Shown: positions 55,830 to 64,000, numbered from the stretch's first letter. The stretch is DNA of 64,000 bases from Rubrivivax sp. (GCA_019635315.1 JAHBZT010000002.1:806001-870000); one strand, 5' to 3'. Notes: a model not told the origin generated them from the letters alone. Translations and numbers: made by a program.

Positions 55830-57368
55830 ATGGCACCTGCCATGGCACTGCCACAAGCCCCGAATCGCGCGCTCGTCACGGTCTCCGTGATGCTGGCGAC
55901 CATCATGCAGGCGTTGGACACGACGATCGCGAACGTCGCGTTGCCGCACATGCAGGGTTCGATGGGAGCGACTCAGGACCAGATCTCCTGGGTGCTCACT
56001 TCCTACATCGTGGCCGCGGCCATCTGCATGCCGCTGACGGGCTTCCTGGCGGCACGCATCGGCCGCAAGCGATTGTTCATGTGGGCGGTGGTCGGTTTCA
56101 CGCTCGCGTCGATGCTGTGCGGCGCCGCACAAACCCTGACGCAGATCGTGCTGTTCCGCCTGTTGCAGGGCGTGTTCGGCGCGAGCCTGGTGCCGCTGTC
56201 GCAGGCGGTGCTCCTGGACACTTACCCGCGCGACCGGCACGGGTCGGCCATGGCGATGTGGGGCGTGGGCGTAATGGTCGGGCCCATCCTCGGGCCGTCG
56301 CTCGGTGGCTGGCTGACCGAGTACTACAACTGGCGCTGGGTCTTCTACATCAACCTGCCGTTCGGCCTGCTCGCCTGGTTCGGGCTGGCGGCGTTTGTGC
56401 ATGAGACGCCGATTGATCGTGCCCGGCGCTTCGATCTGTTCGGCTTCGCGCTGCTCAGCTTGGCCATCGGGGCATTGCAGATGATGCTGGACCGGGGTGA
56501 ATCGCTCGACTGGTTCAGCAACACCGAGATCATGATCGAGGCGCTGCTCGCAGGCGTGGCGCTGTACATGTTCGTGGCGCACATCTTTACCCACGAGCAT
56601 CCGTTCATCGAGCCAGCCCTGTTCAGGGACCGCAACTTCAGCGTCGGGCTGGTGTGCATCTTCATCGTCGGCGTGATCCTGCTGGCGACGATGGCACTGC
56701 TGCCGCCCTTCATGCAGAACCTGATGGGCTACCCGGTCATCGACGTTGGCGTCCTGCTGGCGCCGCGTGGCATCGGCACCATGTTGGCCATGATCACGGT
56801 GGGGCGCCTGTCCGGCAAGGTCGACGCACGCTACCAGGTCGCGCTCGGCCTGCTGCTGACCAGCCTGTCGATGTGGGAGATGACGCAGTTCACGACCGAC
56901 ACCACGGGCCCGACCTTCATCCGCACAGGCATCGTGCAGGGCCTGGGCCTGGGTTTCATGTTCGTGCCGCTGTCGACCATCACCTTCTCGACGCTGGCGC
57001 CCCGCTTCCGCAATGAAGGCGCGGCGCTGTTCAGCCTTATGCGCAACATTGGCAGCAGCATCGGCATCTCCGTCGTCGTCACCCAACTGGCCCGCAACAC
57101 GCAAGCCAACCATGCGGCGTTCTCCGAGTTCATTCAACCATTCAGCATGGCGCTGAAGCAGGCCGTCGAAGCGGGGGTCTACGACCTGTCCACACCGCAA
57201 GGCCTGGTGGCGCTCAATGCCGCGGTCACGCGGCAGGCCGCGACCCTGGCCTACCTGCAGGACTTCAGGCTGATGACGTGGGTCGCGCTGGCCGCGCTGC
57301 CCTTGATCCTGCTGCTGCGGCCGGCGTCGCCTGCCGGCATGCAGCAGACTCCTGCCGCCGCGGAGTGA
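55830..57368 (+). CDS. EmrB-like MFS multidrug exporter (DHA2 family)
   Basis: This 512-residue protein has the 14-segment DHA2 layout. The first segments read MQALDTTIANVALPHMQGSM and SYIVAAAICMPLTGFLAARIGRKR (motif A), with motif C GVGVMVGPILGPSLGGW in segment 5. It exports hydrophobic toxicants using the proton gradient with the EmrA-like adaptor. ATG 55830 is used; ATG 55842 in the same frame is possible. It forms the main part of a marR-emrAB operon. Confidence 0.92.
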   Translation: MAPAMALPQAPNRALVTVSVMLATIMQALDTTIANVALPHMQGSMGATQDQISWVLTSYIVAAAICMPLTGFLAARIGRKRLFMWAVVGFTLASMLCGAAQTLTQIVLFRLLQGVFGASLVPLSQAVLLDTYPRDRHGSAMAMWGVGVMVGPILGPSLGGWLTEYYNWRWVFYINLPFGLLAWFGLAAFVHETPIDRARRFDLFGFALLSLAIGALQMMLDRGESLDWFSNTEIMIEALLAGVALYMFVAHIFTHEHPFIEPALFRDRNFSVGLVCIFIVGVILLATMALLPPFMQNLMGYPVIDVGVLLAPRGIGTMLAMITVGRLSGKVDARYQVALGLLLTSLSMWEMTQFTTDTTGPTFIRTGIVQGLGLGFMFVPLSTITFSTLAPRFRNEGAALFSLMRNIGSSIGISVVVTQLARNTQANHAAFSEFIQPFSMALKQAVEAGVYDLSTPQGLVALNAAVTRQAATLAYLQDFRLMTWVALAALPLILLLRPASPAGMQQTPAAAE

Positions 57369-57488
57369 CATGGCCCGCTTCCACGCGCGCAGTCCCCGGA
57401 CTCAGAAGGTCACACGCCGAAGGGCGCGACCTCCTGCCTCGCGCCAAGCAAAGAGTGCTGGTGTTCAGGCTTCCCAAGGAGAACATCC

Positions 57489-57932
57489 ATGTTTCAAACC
57501 ATCGTCTTGACCTATGACGGCAGCACCGAGTGCCGCGACGCGTTGGCCGACGGCATTGCCCTGGCGACCCGATTCAACGCTCGCTGTCATCTGCTGGCCG
57601 TTCTTCCACCGATGAACTCGATGGCCATTGCCTCTGGATACATACCCGAAGGCTTGCTGGACAGTGATCAGGCGCACTACAACGGCATTCTCGAAGAAGG
57701 CGTCTCACGATTGCGCCAGGCCGGCGTGCAGGCAACCGGCACGTTGAAGACCTGGGTGGATCCGAGCCAGGCCATCGGCGCCTTCGCGCAAGAGACCGGG
57801 GCGGACCTGGTGGTCATCGGACATCACCGGCGATCGACGTTGGAGCGCTGGTGGCGCGGATCGGTCGGGCACCATCTGCTGGATCATCTGCCGTGCAGCC
57901 TGCTGGTTTCGATGCATGACGATTCAGCCTAG
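57489..57932 (+). CDS. Universal stress protein, C-terminus clipped by an insertion sequence
   Basis: This 147-residue UspA-fold protein begins FQTIVLTYDGSTECRDA and ends with the ATP-binding-like VVIGHHRRSTLERWWRGSVGHHLL and PCSLLVSM. Universal stress proteins bind nucleotides or small molecules during growth arrest. Its stop codon TAG (57930-57932) lies inside the left inverted repeat of the IS1380 element. Joining the two sides of the insertion restores ten further codons (KRALAGSDDT) before a stop at 59610-59612. The conserved domain is intact, so function is probably kept. A GGAGAAC site precedes the ATG, 120 bp after the EmrB-like gene. Confidence 0.88.
   Translation: MFQTIVLTYDGSTECRDALADGIALATRFNARCHLLAVLPPMNSMAIASGYIPEGLLDSDQAHYNGILEEGVSRLRQAGVQATGTLKTWVDPSQAIGAFAQETGADLVVIGHHRRSTLERWWRGSVGHHLLDHLPCSLLVSMHDDSA
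57923..57927. repeat. Target-site duplication, left copy
   Basis: TTCAG, directly abutting the left inverted repeat and identical to 59573-59577. It shows a recent transposition event. Confidence 0.85.
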
Positions 57933-57946
57933 ATCCGGCAGTTACC
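57928..57946 (+). repeat. IS1380 left inverted repeat
   Basis: CCTAGATCCGGCAGTTACC. It contains the new stop codon of the stress-protein gene and the transposase stop codon (57942-57944 on the opposite strand). Confidence 0.85.
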
Positions 57947-59489
57947 CCGCCGCCTGCAGCCCCGGCGTCGGTTTGGGTGGCCCGATGACGGGCGCGATGC
58001 GGTCGCTGATGTAGCGCAGCAGGCAGCCCCAGCGGTCGAGGTCCCTGAACTGCTCCGCAGCAGCCTTGACGTGCTGCAATGCCTCGCCGATGTTGGCGAG
58101 CAGCTTGCGCAGCACGTCGGCCCGGCCGTGCAGCGGCGTCAGGTACAGCGTGGTCTGGTTGGCATGGCTGGCCGCCTTGCCCACCGCGGCCAGCAGCAGC
58201 GGGCGGCTGGTGATGGCCTCCAGCCTTCCCGTGGGGTGCGCCGCCCGGCAGTACCAACTCCACCAGTTGTAGACGAGCGCACAGGCCCGAGCCACCGTCT
58301 GGCAGCGGTTGATATCCCGCGTCGTGAAGCCGCCCAGCCCCCACTGGTTCTTCAGCTCGTCGAAGGCGTTCTCCGCATCGGCGCGGTCGCGGTACAGCTG
58401 CCCGATCGACTCCAGCGGGTAGGCCACGTCCGTCACCAGCACCGCGTACTCCCACAGCCGGTCGCCCTCGTGCACGCTCGGGCCCGCCAGGTCCAGTCGC
58501 AGCTGCCGGCCGTCGATGCGCCGCTCGCGCGCGATGCCGCCGCGGATGCGCTGGCGCACGATGACGACTCGGCGCTTCTTGCTCCAGCCGTGCAGTTGCA
58601 GCTGGGCCTCGACCATCTGGCAGCCTTGGCTGTCGGCCCGGCTCCAGTCCTGCCTGGCGAACTGCTGCGCCACCAGGCGCTGTACGTTCTTCGTCTGCCG
58701 CAGTCGCAGCAGGTACGGCTGCTTGCGCTCTTCCAGCGTCAGCAGGATGCCTTCGTTGCCGTAGCCGGAGTCGCCGCGCACCAGCGCCGGTCGGCGTTGG
58801 CCGAGTTCGTCCAGCAGCCGCCCCAGCGCCGCCTTGGCATGCCCACTGGTGTGCTGCTTGCCCGAGCTGACCTGCACGTCCAGCACCAGGCGCAGGTTGC
58901 TGACCAGGAAGGTATGCAGCACGTGGCTGGGCCGCATGGGCTTGCTCGGGTTGTAGCCGATCTCGGCGCCCTCCTGGCGCCCGTACAGCGGCTTGATGCT
59001 GGCGTCGATGTCCAGCACCCACGGCCGGTCCAGCGCCTCGCGCACCGAGTGCATCAGGCTCGGGCGCATCCAGGCCGCGCTGCTGGCCTCGTCGACGCGC
59101 TCCAGAGCTCGGCGCAGCGCGTCCTCGCTGACGACACGGGCCATGCCCAGCGCCTGCGCCGCCACGGCGTCGCCACGCAGCGCGGTGATGTGCGCGTAGC
59201 GCCGCTGGCCGGCCAGCAGCCCGAGCATCAGCGTGCCCAGCACGTCACGCTTGTCCGGGGCATTGCCGCTGCGGTAGGCCAACGGACACTCCGACACCCA
59301 GCGCTCGAACACGCCAGTGGCAGCCAGGAACTCGGCGAAGAACACCAACTGCCCGTGCGGCGTCGCCGCCGCACCCTCGTCCCAGCGCACGTGCATGCGC
59401 CCGCCAAGCGTGTCCACCACTTGCGCCTCGGCGGGCTCATCGCCACTGCCGCGGCGCACCGCCAGCGCCTTGCGTCTTGCTTCACCCAT
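57942..59489 (-). CDS. IS1380-family DDE transposase
   Basis: This 515-residue transposase carries DIDASIKPLYG, the GYNPSKPMRPSHVLHTFLV stretch typical of IS1380, RGDSGYGNEG with the second acidic residue, and YRDRADAENAFDELKNQW with the third acidic residue. It catalyses cut-and-paste transposition using the terminal repeats. I chose ATG 59489; in-frame ATG 59558 lies next to the right repeat. The start codon sits in the loop of a 6-bp stem (TCACCC/GGGTGA, 59482-59496), which may limit its translation. Confidence 0.9.
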   Translation of the reverse strand: MGEARRKALAVRRGSGDEPAEAQVVDTLGGRMHVRWDEGAAATPHGQLVFFAEFLAATGVFERWVSECPLAYRSGNAPDKRDVLGTLMLGLLAGQRRYAHITALRGDAVAAQALGMARVVSEDALRRALERVDEASSAAWMRPSLMHSVREALDRPWVLDIDASIKPLYGRQEGAEIGYNPSKPMRPSHVLHTFLVSNLRLVLDVQVSSGKQHTSGHAKAALGRLLDELGQRRPALVRGDSGYGNEGILLTLEERKQPYLLRLRQTKNVQRLVAQQFARQDWSRADSQGCQMVEAQLQLHGWSKKRRVVIVRQRIRGGIARERRIDGRQLRLDLAGPSVHEGDRLWEYAVLVTDVAYPLESIGQLYRDRADAENAFDELKNQWGLGGFTTRDINRCQTVARACALVYNWWSWYCRAAHPTGRLEAITSRPLLLAAVGKAASHANQTTLYLTPLHGRADVLRKLLANIGEALQHVKAAAEQFRDLDRWGCLLRYISDRIAPVIGPPKPTPGLQAAG

Positions 59490-59553
59490 CGGGTGAGTGT
59501 GCCAAGACCGCCCAAGTCCCCGCCACCGCTTGAGATTCAGGTCATCGCGGCAC

Positions 59554-59572
59554 GGCAACTGCCGGATCTAGG
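59554..59572 (-). repeat. IS1380 right inverted repeat
   Basis: Read on the - strand this is CCTAGATCCGGCAGTTGCC, matching the left end at 18 of 19 bases. Confidence 0.85.
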
Positions 59573-59577
59573 TTCAG
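59573..59577. repeat. Target-site duplication, right copy
   Basis: TTCAG, identical to 57923-57927. Confidence 0.85.
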
Positions 59578-59612
59578 CGAAGCGGGCGCTGGCGGGCAGT
59601 GACGACACCTGA
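59573..59612 (+). pseudogene. Displaced 3' end of the universal stress protein gene
   Basis: When the IS and one target repeat are removed, the stress-protein frame continues across the junction as AKRALAGSDDT and ends at TGA 59610-59612. This fragment is now cut off from its gene. The next 240 bases, to the TetR stop, hold no gene I can recognise. Confidence 0.75.
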
Positions 59613-59854
59613 AATCCGTTGAATCCAGCGCGACAGCCGTCGCACCTTGGGCCCCCGCCGGTGGCGGCCATGGTAGAGGGTGGGATCCGCACGGATACCA
59701 CGTCGTGACCCACTGGACGTGCTCACGCACCACGGTTGCCCGCCCCGGCTGACCCGCAGCCCACGCGCCGGGCAAGGGTCGCAGCGGCGCGCCTCCTTTG
59801 CCTTGCACTTTGCGACAGGACGGCGCCGCCATCTCCAGGAAGCAGAAGCACCCT

Positions 59855-60526
59855 TCAGCGCACCTGAACCGGCGGCACCTGCGCCGCCGACGGGCCCGCC
59901 GGAACCGGCATCAGCGCACGCGCCGCGGACTCGAAATGATGGCGGATGAACGCATGCGGCTCCACCCCCGGCAGGTCCGTCACACATGCGCCCAGCGAGT
60001 GCTTGTGCAGGCACAGCATCACCATCGGCAGCACCAGCGAATACACGGTTTCGTTGACGTCCACGTCGCGGAACTCGCCTCGCTCGATGCCGCGCCGAAG
60101 CAGGTCGCCGATCAGGCGCTGGCCGGGTTCCACCACCTCGTGGACGTAGAACTCGGCGATCTCCGGGAAATGGCGCAGTTCGGACACGACGAGCATGAAC
60201 ACCGCCGAGGCGGGGCTGTCGAAGATCGTCCACCACCAGCGCGCCATCGAGTTGCACAGCACCTCGGCCGCAGGGCCGTCATGGCGCCCGAACTCTTCCG
60301 CGCCGACGGCGATCGCATTTCCGAGGTAGTGCGCGATCACCGCCTTCAGCAGCGCATCCTTGCCGGGGTAGTACAGGTAGAGGGTGCCTTTGGACACGCC
60401 TGCGTGGGTCGCCACATCGTCCACGCGGGCTGCGGCAAAGCCCTTGTCGACGAAAACCTCGAGTGCTGCCTCGAGCAATTGACGCGGCCGCTCGCTCTTC
60501 AGGCGCCGGCGCAGCGTGGTGCTCAT
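59855..60526 (-). CDS. TetR family transcriptional regulator
   Basis: This 223-residue protein starts MSTTLRRRLKSERP and has a TetR helix-turn-helix (ALEVFVDKGFAAARVDDVATHAGVSKGTLYLYY) followed by an all-helical ligand domain ending in a proline-rich tail. I chose ATG 60526; the open frame extends upstream without domain content. It is isolated: no target gene is coupled to it and no clear palindrome is visible just upstream. It may regulate a distant gene or one removed by the local rearrangement. Confidence 0.88.
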   Translation of the reverse strand: MSTTLRRRLKSERPRQLLEAALEVFVDKGFAAARVDDVATHAGVSKGTLYLYYPGKDALLKAVIAHYLGNAIAVGAEEFGRHDGPAAEVLCNSMARWWWTIFDSPASAVFMLVVSELRHFPEIAEFYVHEVVEPGQRLIGDLLRRGIERGEFRDVDVNETVYSLVLPMVMLCLHKHSLGACVTDLPGVEPHAFIRHHFESAARALMPVPAGPSAAQVPPVQVR

Positions 60527-60949
60527 CGCGAGAATGCCGACGTGCGGGTCGCGGCCCAGGAGTGCAAGGGTTTGAAGTGGGCGCCGATGGCACGCGACCA
60601 AGCCGGAACAGGCCATCCTTCGCCGTGTCGAACGTGCTGATCCTGTCCACGAATTGCCCATCGATCGCGCCACGTGTCACGCGGGCGGCCAGCGCAAAGT
60701 CCTACAGGAGCGGTGTGCACCTGCGGTCTGCCAAGACGAGCTTCTAACGCGTACGTTTTCGCGAGCATACAACGTCGCCAGATCGGGTTGTTCGCCGTCG
60801 AGGTCTGGGCCATGGCCAACGTTCCTGCTCACAACACGGGGGGCGGCGCTGCAGCGTCACCATTTACCACACCGCCGTGTCTTTCCTGACTATGGCCATG
60901 CACTCCGTTTCGCCTTCTATCACACTGCTGACAACCGGTGTCGCCGACT
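60527..60949. other. Intergenic stretch with no recognisable gene
   Basis: About 420 bases between the TetR start and the LysR fragment. Short open frames cross it on both strands, but none has a convincing start, composition or family resemblance. It probably contains the TetR promoter and remains of the deleted 5' part of the LysR gene. Confidence 0.6.
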
Positions 60950-61475
60950 ACACTAAAGCTCGCCGACGGCGAGATCGACTTGGTCGTCGGTTCGATCGAA
61001 GGCGTGACGGCAGATGACGAGATCGCGGTGGATCCGATCCACACCAGCAAGGCGCTCGCCCATTCGGCAAGACCATCCACTGCTTGCGAACCGGTCGGTC
61101 GCCGCGGGCGACATAGCCGCCTACGGCTGGCTCGCATTCACGCACGAGGTGAAGGGCACCGACGCACTCGCGCGATTCCTCGTGGCCCGGGGACTGCCCC
61201 CACCCAGCTACGCCATGCGCTTCACGGCGCTCGCTGCCATGCTGACGGCCATACGGCTGGGTGACGACATCGCGCTGATTTCTTCGGACTGCAAGGACGA
61301 AGCTGCCGCGCGCGGGATCGTGCCGCTGGACATCGGCGAGGAGATCTGGTCCGTTGCCGCCGGCCTTGCGTATCGGCGTTCCCTGGGCTTGCTGGTGCAC
61401 GTCCGTCGTCTGATGGCGTTGGTGCGCGAATGCATGGACTCGACGACGTCCGCCGCAGACTCCGAGTCGCATTAG
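60950..61475 (+). pseudogene. LysR-type regulator, 5'-deleted and frameshifted
   Basis: The stretch reads like the effector-binding domain of a LysR regulator in two frames: LADGEIDLVVGS and DPIHTSKALA in the first, then RQDHPLLANRS, WLAFTHEVKG and the C-terminal GLAYRRSLGLLV in the second. The frames meet at 61058-61061, where one base in a C run appears to be extra. The DNA-binding N-terminal domain (about 90 residues) and the start of the effector domain are missing. The gene is therefore dead even if the frameshift were a sequencing error. It lies between an isolated TetR gene and carbonic anhydrase. Confidence 0.75.
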
Positions 61476-61573
61476 GCGGATGCGATTGCCGGTTCGACGC
61501 ACCGGCCCTTGGGTTGTCGCCTGCAACGCCAACGCCTGGGGCGCTACGGCAGGACCCCACGGCCGCCGCGGAC

Positions 61574-62224
61574 TCAGGGAACGGTCAAGACAGCCAACGC
61601 CTCAACGTAACCCGGCTCGCAGCTTGCTTCGCTGAAGATGCTCTCTCCTACACGACGCAGTAGACCATCGCTGAGGCCGTAGACGAGCCCATGCACCTCG
61701 ACGCGCTGGCCGCGTTCCCATGCCCGTCTCACCGTTGTCGTGCGGCACACGTTGCTGACCTGTTCGATCACGTTGAGCTCGCACAGGCGTGAAGCCCGAT
61801 GGCCACGATCGCCGATGTCGTCCAGTCGATCGGCGTGTTTGCGTGCGACGTCCTCCAGGTGCCGCAGCCAGTTCTCGGCCAGGCCCGTGCGGCGCTGCTC
61901 GACCACCGCCTGCACCCCACCGCAGCCGTAGTGCCCGACCACGAGCACATGCTCGACTTTCAAGACCTCGACGGCGTATTGCAGCGCGGTAAGACAATTG
62001 AGGTCGGAGTGCACCACCAGGTTGCCGACGTTGCGGTGCACGAAGACCTCGCCCGGTCGAAGCCCCAGGATCTCGTTGGCCGGAACGCGGCTGTCGGAGC
62101 AGCCAATCCACAGGTAACGCGGCGCCTGCTGCTGGGCAAGCCGCCGGAAATAGCCTGGATCCTCCGCCACGCAACGGGCCGACCAGGCGCGATTGTTCTG
62201 GAACAAGGACTCGATGCTGCACAT
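61574..62224 (-). CDS. can: Beta-class carbonic anhydrase
   Basis: This 216-residue enzyme interconverts CO2 and bicarbonate in the cytoplasm. Zinc ligands Cys42, His98 and Cys101 are visible in GCSDSRVPAN and VVGHYGCGG, with the Asp44-Arg46 dyad in CSDSR, and HRNVGN. The length and motifs match the Escherichia coli Can group. Bicarbonate supply would serve the biotin-dependent carboxylase encoded in this window, though the genes are not linked. It is divergent from the Baeyer-Villiger monooxygenase, with a palindrome in the 158-bp gap. Confidence 0.93.
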   Translation of the reverse strand: MCSIESLFQNNRAWSARCVAEDPGYFRRLAQQQAPRYLWIGCSDSRVPANEILGLRPGEVFVHRNVGNLVVHSDLNCLTALQYAVEVLKVEHVLVVGHYGCGGVQAVVEQRRTGLAENWLRHLEDVARKHADRLDDIGDRGHRASRLCELNVIEQVSNVCRTTTVRRAWERGQRVEVHGLVYGLSDGLLRRVGESIFSEASCEPGYVEALAVLTVP

Positions 62225-62300
62225 GCGGAGGCCTTTGGTCGATGGCTGGAAGAGTCTATCTGCGAGCCCATGGTGGCTTGCTTTCAGGCATCATATCGAA

Positions 62301-62310
62301 CAAACGTTTG
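62301..62310. promoter_or_regulatory. Perfect palindrome between carbonic anhydrase and monooxygenase genes
   Basis: CAAACGTTTG, within AACAAACGTTTGGTT, is a perfect 10-bp palindrome of the kind bound by PsrA-like TetR regulators. It lies 77 bp from the carbonic anhydrase start and 73 bp from the monooxygenase start. It is related to the site at 12761 (AAACGA...GTTT), suggesting a common acyl-CoA- or ketone-responsive regulator family. Confidence 0.4.
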
Positions 62311-62382
62311 GTTTTGTCATCGGGGCGGAGTGCCGAGCGGGGTGGCCTCCCCGACTCGGCCTGAAGAGTACGGAGATGAGTC

Positions 62383-64000
62383 TTGGTCAAAGCAGAGCCA
62401 ACCGCGGGGCCCCGGGCGCAGGCCCCAGAACGCCAGTTCGTCATCATCGGCGCCGGCATGTGCGGCCTGTACCAGCTGCATAGGTTGCTGCGAATGGGCG
62501 CCGACGTCACGGTGCTGGAGCGCGGCGACGACGTCGGTGGCACGTGGTACTGGAACCGCTACCCCGGCTGCCGTTTCGACTCTGAGAGCTACACCTACGG
62601 CTACTCGTTCTCGAAGGAACTGCTGGCCGAGTGGGACTGGACCGAACACTTCTCGCCGCAGCCCGAGAACCTGCGCTATGTGAACCACGTGGTCGACAAG
62701 TTCGGTCTGCGCAAGCACGTCCAGTTCGGCTGCGACCTGAAGCGCGCCGTCTGGGACGACGAGCAGCACATCTGGACGCTCGAACTCGCCGACGGCCGCA
62801 CCCTGACTTGCCGCTTCCTGCTGACCGCCATCGGGCTGCTGTCGGCACCGACGATGCCGCGCCTGGCGGGCATGGACAGCTTCCGCGGCCCTTCTTTCCA
62901 CACCTACCACTGGCCCAAGGAGCCGGTGGAACTGGCCGGCAAGCGGGTGGCCGTGATCGGCACCGGAGCCACCGGCGTGCAGTTGATCGCTTCGATCGCC
63001 GACAGGGTGGGCCAACTCACCGTCTTCCAGCGCCGACCCAACTGGTGCGCACCGCTGCACAACGCCCCGATCTCCGCGGCGGAGATGGCCTCGATCCGGG
63101 CCGACTACGCCGAGATCTTCAAGAAGTGCGGCACCACGCCAGGCGGCTTCATCCACGGGCCAGACCGGCGCCGTGTGGCCGAGGTGCCGCGCGAGGAACG
63201 GCTGGCCTTCTGGGAGCGGCTCTACGCCACACCCGGCTTTGCCATCTGGCTGGGCAACTTCCGCGACGTGCTGATGGACGAGGCAGCCAACGCCGAGTTC
63301 TCGGCCTTCGTGGCAGACAGGATTCGCCAGCGCGTCAAGGACCCGGAGCTGGCCGAGAAACTGATCCCCAAGGACCACGGCTTCGGCGTGCAGCGCGTGC
63401 CAATGGAGACGGGCTACTACGAGGCTTACAACCGCGACAACGTGCGCCTGGTCAGCATCGGCGAGACGCCGATCGAGCGCATCACGCCCACCGGCATCCG
63501 CACCAGCGAGCGCGAGTACGAGTTCGACCTCATCGTCTACGCCACAGGGTTCGACGCGGTCACAGGCGCCTTCGACGCGATCGACTTCGTCGGCACCGAT
63601 GGCCAGCGCCTGCGCGACTGCTGGCGCGACGGGCCGCTTACCTACCTGGGTCTGCAGGTGGCAGGCTTCCCCAACATGTTCATGCTGGCAGGTCCGCAGA
63701 GCGCGTCGCTGTCGACCAACTTCCCTCGCGGCATCGAGACCGTGGTGGACTGGGCGAGCGGGCTGTTCGAGCATGCCGCGCAACACGGCATCCACCGCAT
63801 CGAGCCCACGCCCGAAGCCCAAGCGGAGTGGACCACGCATGTCGAGGACATGTACCAGGGCCTGCTGCTGCGCAAGGCCAAGTCCTGGTTCACGGGCTAC
63901 AACTCCAATGTCGAAGGGCACGACAAGATCCGCTACATGATCTACAACGGCGGCGCTCCGCGCTACCGCCAGCGCCTGGCAGAGGTGGCGCGGCAGGGCT
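62383..64000 (+). CDS. Baeyer-Villiger flavin monooxygenase, 3'-truncated by window end
   Basis: About 539 codons are visible and the frame is still open at the window end. The FAD site GAGMCG is at residues 23-28, the Baeyer-Villiger fingerprint FRGPSFHTYHWP at 167-178, the NADPH site GTGATG at 193-198, and YATGFDAVTG near the C-terminus. Such enzymes insert oxygen next to a ketone, turning cyclic ketones to lactones (cyclohexanone monooxygenase type) with NADPH and O2. The start is TTG 62383: a stop lies just upstream in frame and GGAG at 62372-62375 is correctly spaced. It could process a cyclic ketone from the alicyclic pathway, but substrate is unknown. Confidence 0.88.
   Translation, partial: MVKAEPTAGPRAQAPERQFVIIGAGMCGLYQLHRLLRMGADVTVLERGDDVGGTWYWNRYPGCRFDSESYTYGYSFSKELLAEWDWTEHFSPQPENLRYVNHVVDKFGLRKHVQFGCDLKRAVWDDEQHIWTLELADGRTLTCRFLLTAIGLLSAPTMPRLAGMDSFRGPSFHTYHWPKEPVELAGKRVAVIGTGATGVQLIASIADRVGQLTVFQRRPNWCAPLHNAPISAAEMASIRADYAEIFKKCGTTPGGFIHGPDRRRVAEVPREERLAFWERLYATPGFAIWLGNFRDVLMDEAANAEFSAFVADRIRQRVKDPELAEKLIPKDHGFGVQRVPMETGYYEAYNRDNVRLVSIGETPIERITPTGIRTSEREYEFDLIVYATGFDAVTGAFDAIDFVGTDGQRLRDCWRDGPLTYLGLQVAGFPNMFMLAGPQSASLSTNFPRGIETVVDWASGLFEHAAQHGIHRIEPTPEAQAEWTTHVEDMYQGLLLRKAKSWFTGYNSNVEGHDKIRYMIYNGGAPRYRQRLAEVARQG

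Larger units (their letters stand above)
57928..59572. mobile_element. Complete IS1380-family insertion sequence
   Basis: This 1645-bp element has one transposase gene on the - strand and terminal inverted repeats CCTAGATCCGGCAGTTACC and CCTAGATCCGGCAGTTGCC that differ at one of 19 bases. It is flanked by perfect 5-bp direct repeats TTCAG. All parts look intact, so it may be active. It inserted near the 3' end of the universal stress protein gene. Confidence 0.9.

Noticed and set aside
57942-59489. IS4-family assignment of the transposase
   Set aside because: The GYNPSKP stretch, the YRDRADAENAF motif and the 5-bp duplications fit IS1380 better.
60654-60956. Possible 100-residue protein between the TetR gene and the LysR remnant
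   Set aside because: No ribosome site, mixed composition and no recognisable family; adjacent frames are equally open.

Overview
The window is about 64 kb of GC-rich (roughly two-thirds G+C) bacterial chromosome. Orphan Bug/TTT-type periplasmic receptors, gene-dense CoA-ester catabolic operons, AcrAB-TolC-like and RbbA-type efflux systems and a PagL lipid A deacylase all point to a Gram-negative betaproteobacterium of the order Burkholderiales. This assignment is an inference from gene content; there is no rRNA or other taxonomic marker here.

Region 1 (1-10.9 kb, + strand) is a long run of acyl-CoA genes. It holds a MaoC/hydratase-2 protein cut by the window edge, a crotonase, two acyl-CoA dehydrogenases, two Bug receptors, an MmgE/PrpD protein, an MFS carrier, a dienelactone hydrolase and a family III CoA-transferase. 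Region 2 (10.9-12.65 kb, - strand) has a GST, a crotonase and the decayed 3' stump of an acyl-CoA synthetase.

Region 3 (12.7-18.3 kb, + strand) is the most unusual part. It is a TetR-headed operon of overlapping genes: a B12-binding mutase subunit, a large mutase subunit whose substrate-contact residues match none of the characterised acyl-CoA mutases I could recall, a MeaB-type G-protein chaperone fused to a PaaI-type hotdog thioesterase, a 112-residue unknown protein and a thiolase. It looks like a self-contained carbon-skeleton-rearrangement pathway for an unidentified acyl-CoA.

Region 4 (18.4-34.8 kb) has a Rieske oxygenase/SDR pair on the - strand. Opposite it, on the + strand, are a Bug receptor, a BadH-like dehydrogenase and a very BadI-like ring-opening hydrolase. 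These are followed by a Liv-type ABC transporter (F, G, H, M), an acyl-CoA ligase, two tandem receptors and a three-polypeptide biotin-dependent acyl-CoA carboxylase. The likely theme is uptake, CoA activation and ring cleavage of an alicyclic or aromatic carboxylate, with carboxylation of a branched product.

Region 5 (34.8-40.4 kb) has a chemoreceptor with a free-standing periplasmic Cache protein, a flavodoxin-like protein, a nitroreductase and an acetoacetyl-CoA-synthetase-like ligase. Region 6 (40.3-57.9 kb) is an efflux block: an AcrR-like repressor with a clear palindromic operator, an RND tripartite pump, PagL, a YhiI-RbbA-YhhJ ABC exporter, an MFS protein, a MarR-EmrA-EmrB module and a universal stress protein.

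Region 7 (57.9-61.5 kb) shows decay. An IS1380-family element with perfect 5-bp target duplications has clipped the end of the stress-protein gene, and a LysR regulator survives only as a frameshifted C-terminal fragment. The window ends with a beta-carbonic anhydrase divergent from a Baeyer-Villiger monooxygenase that runs off the edge.
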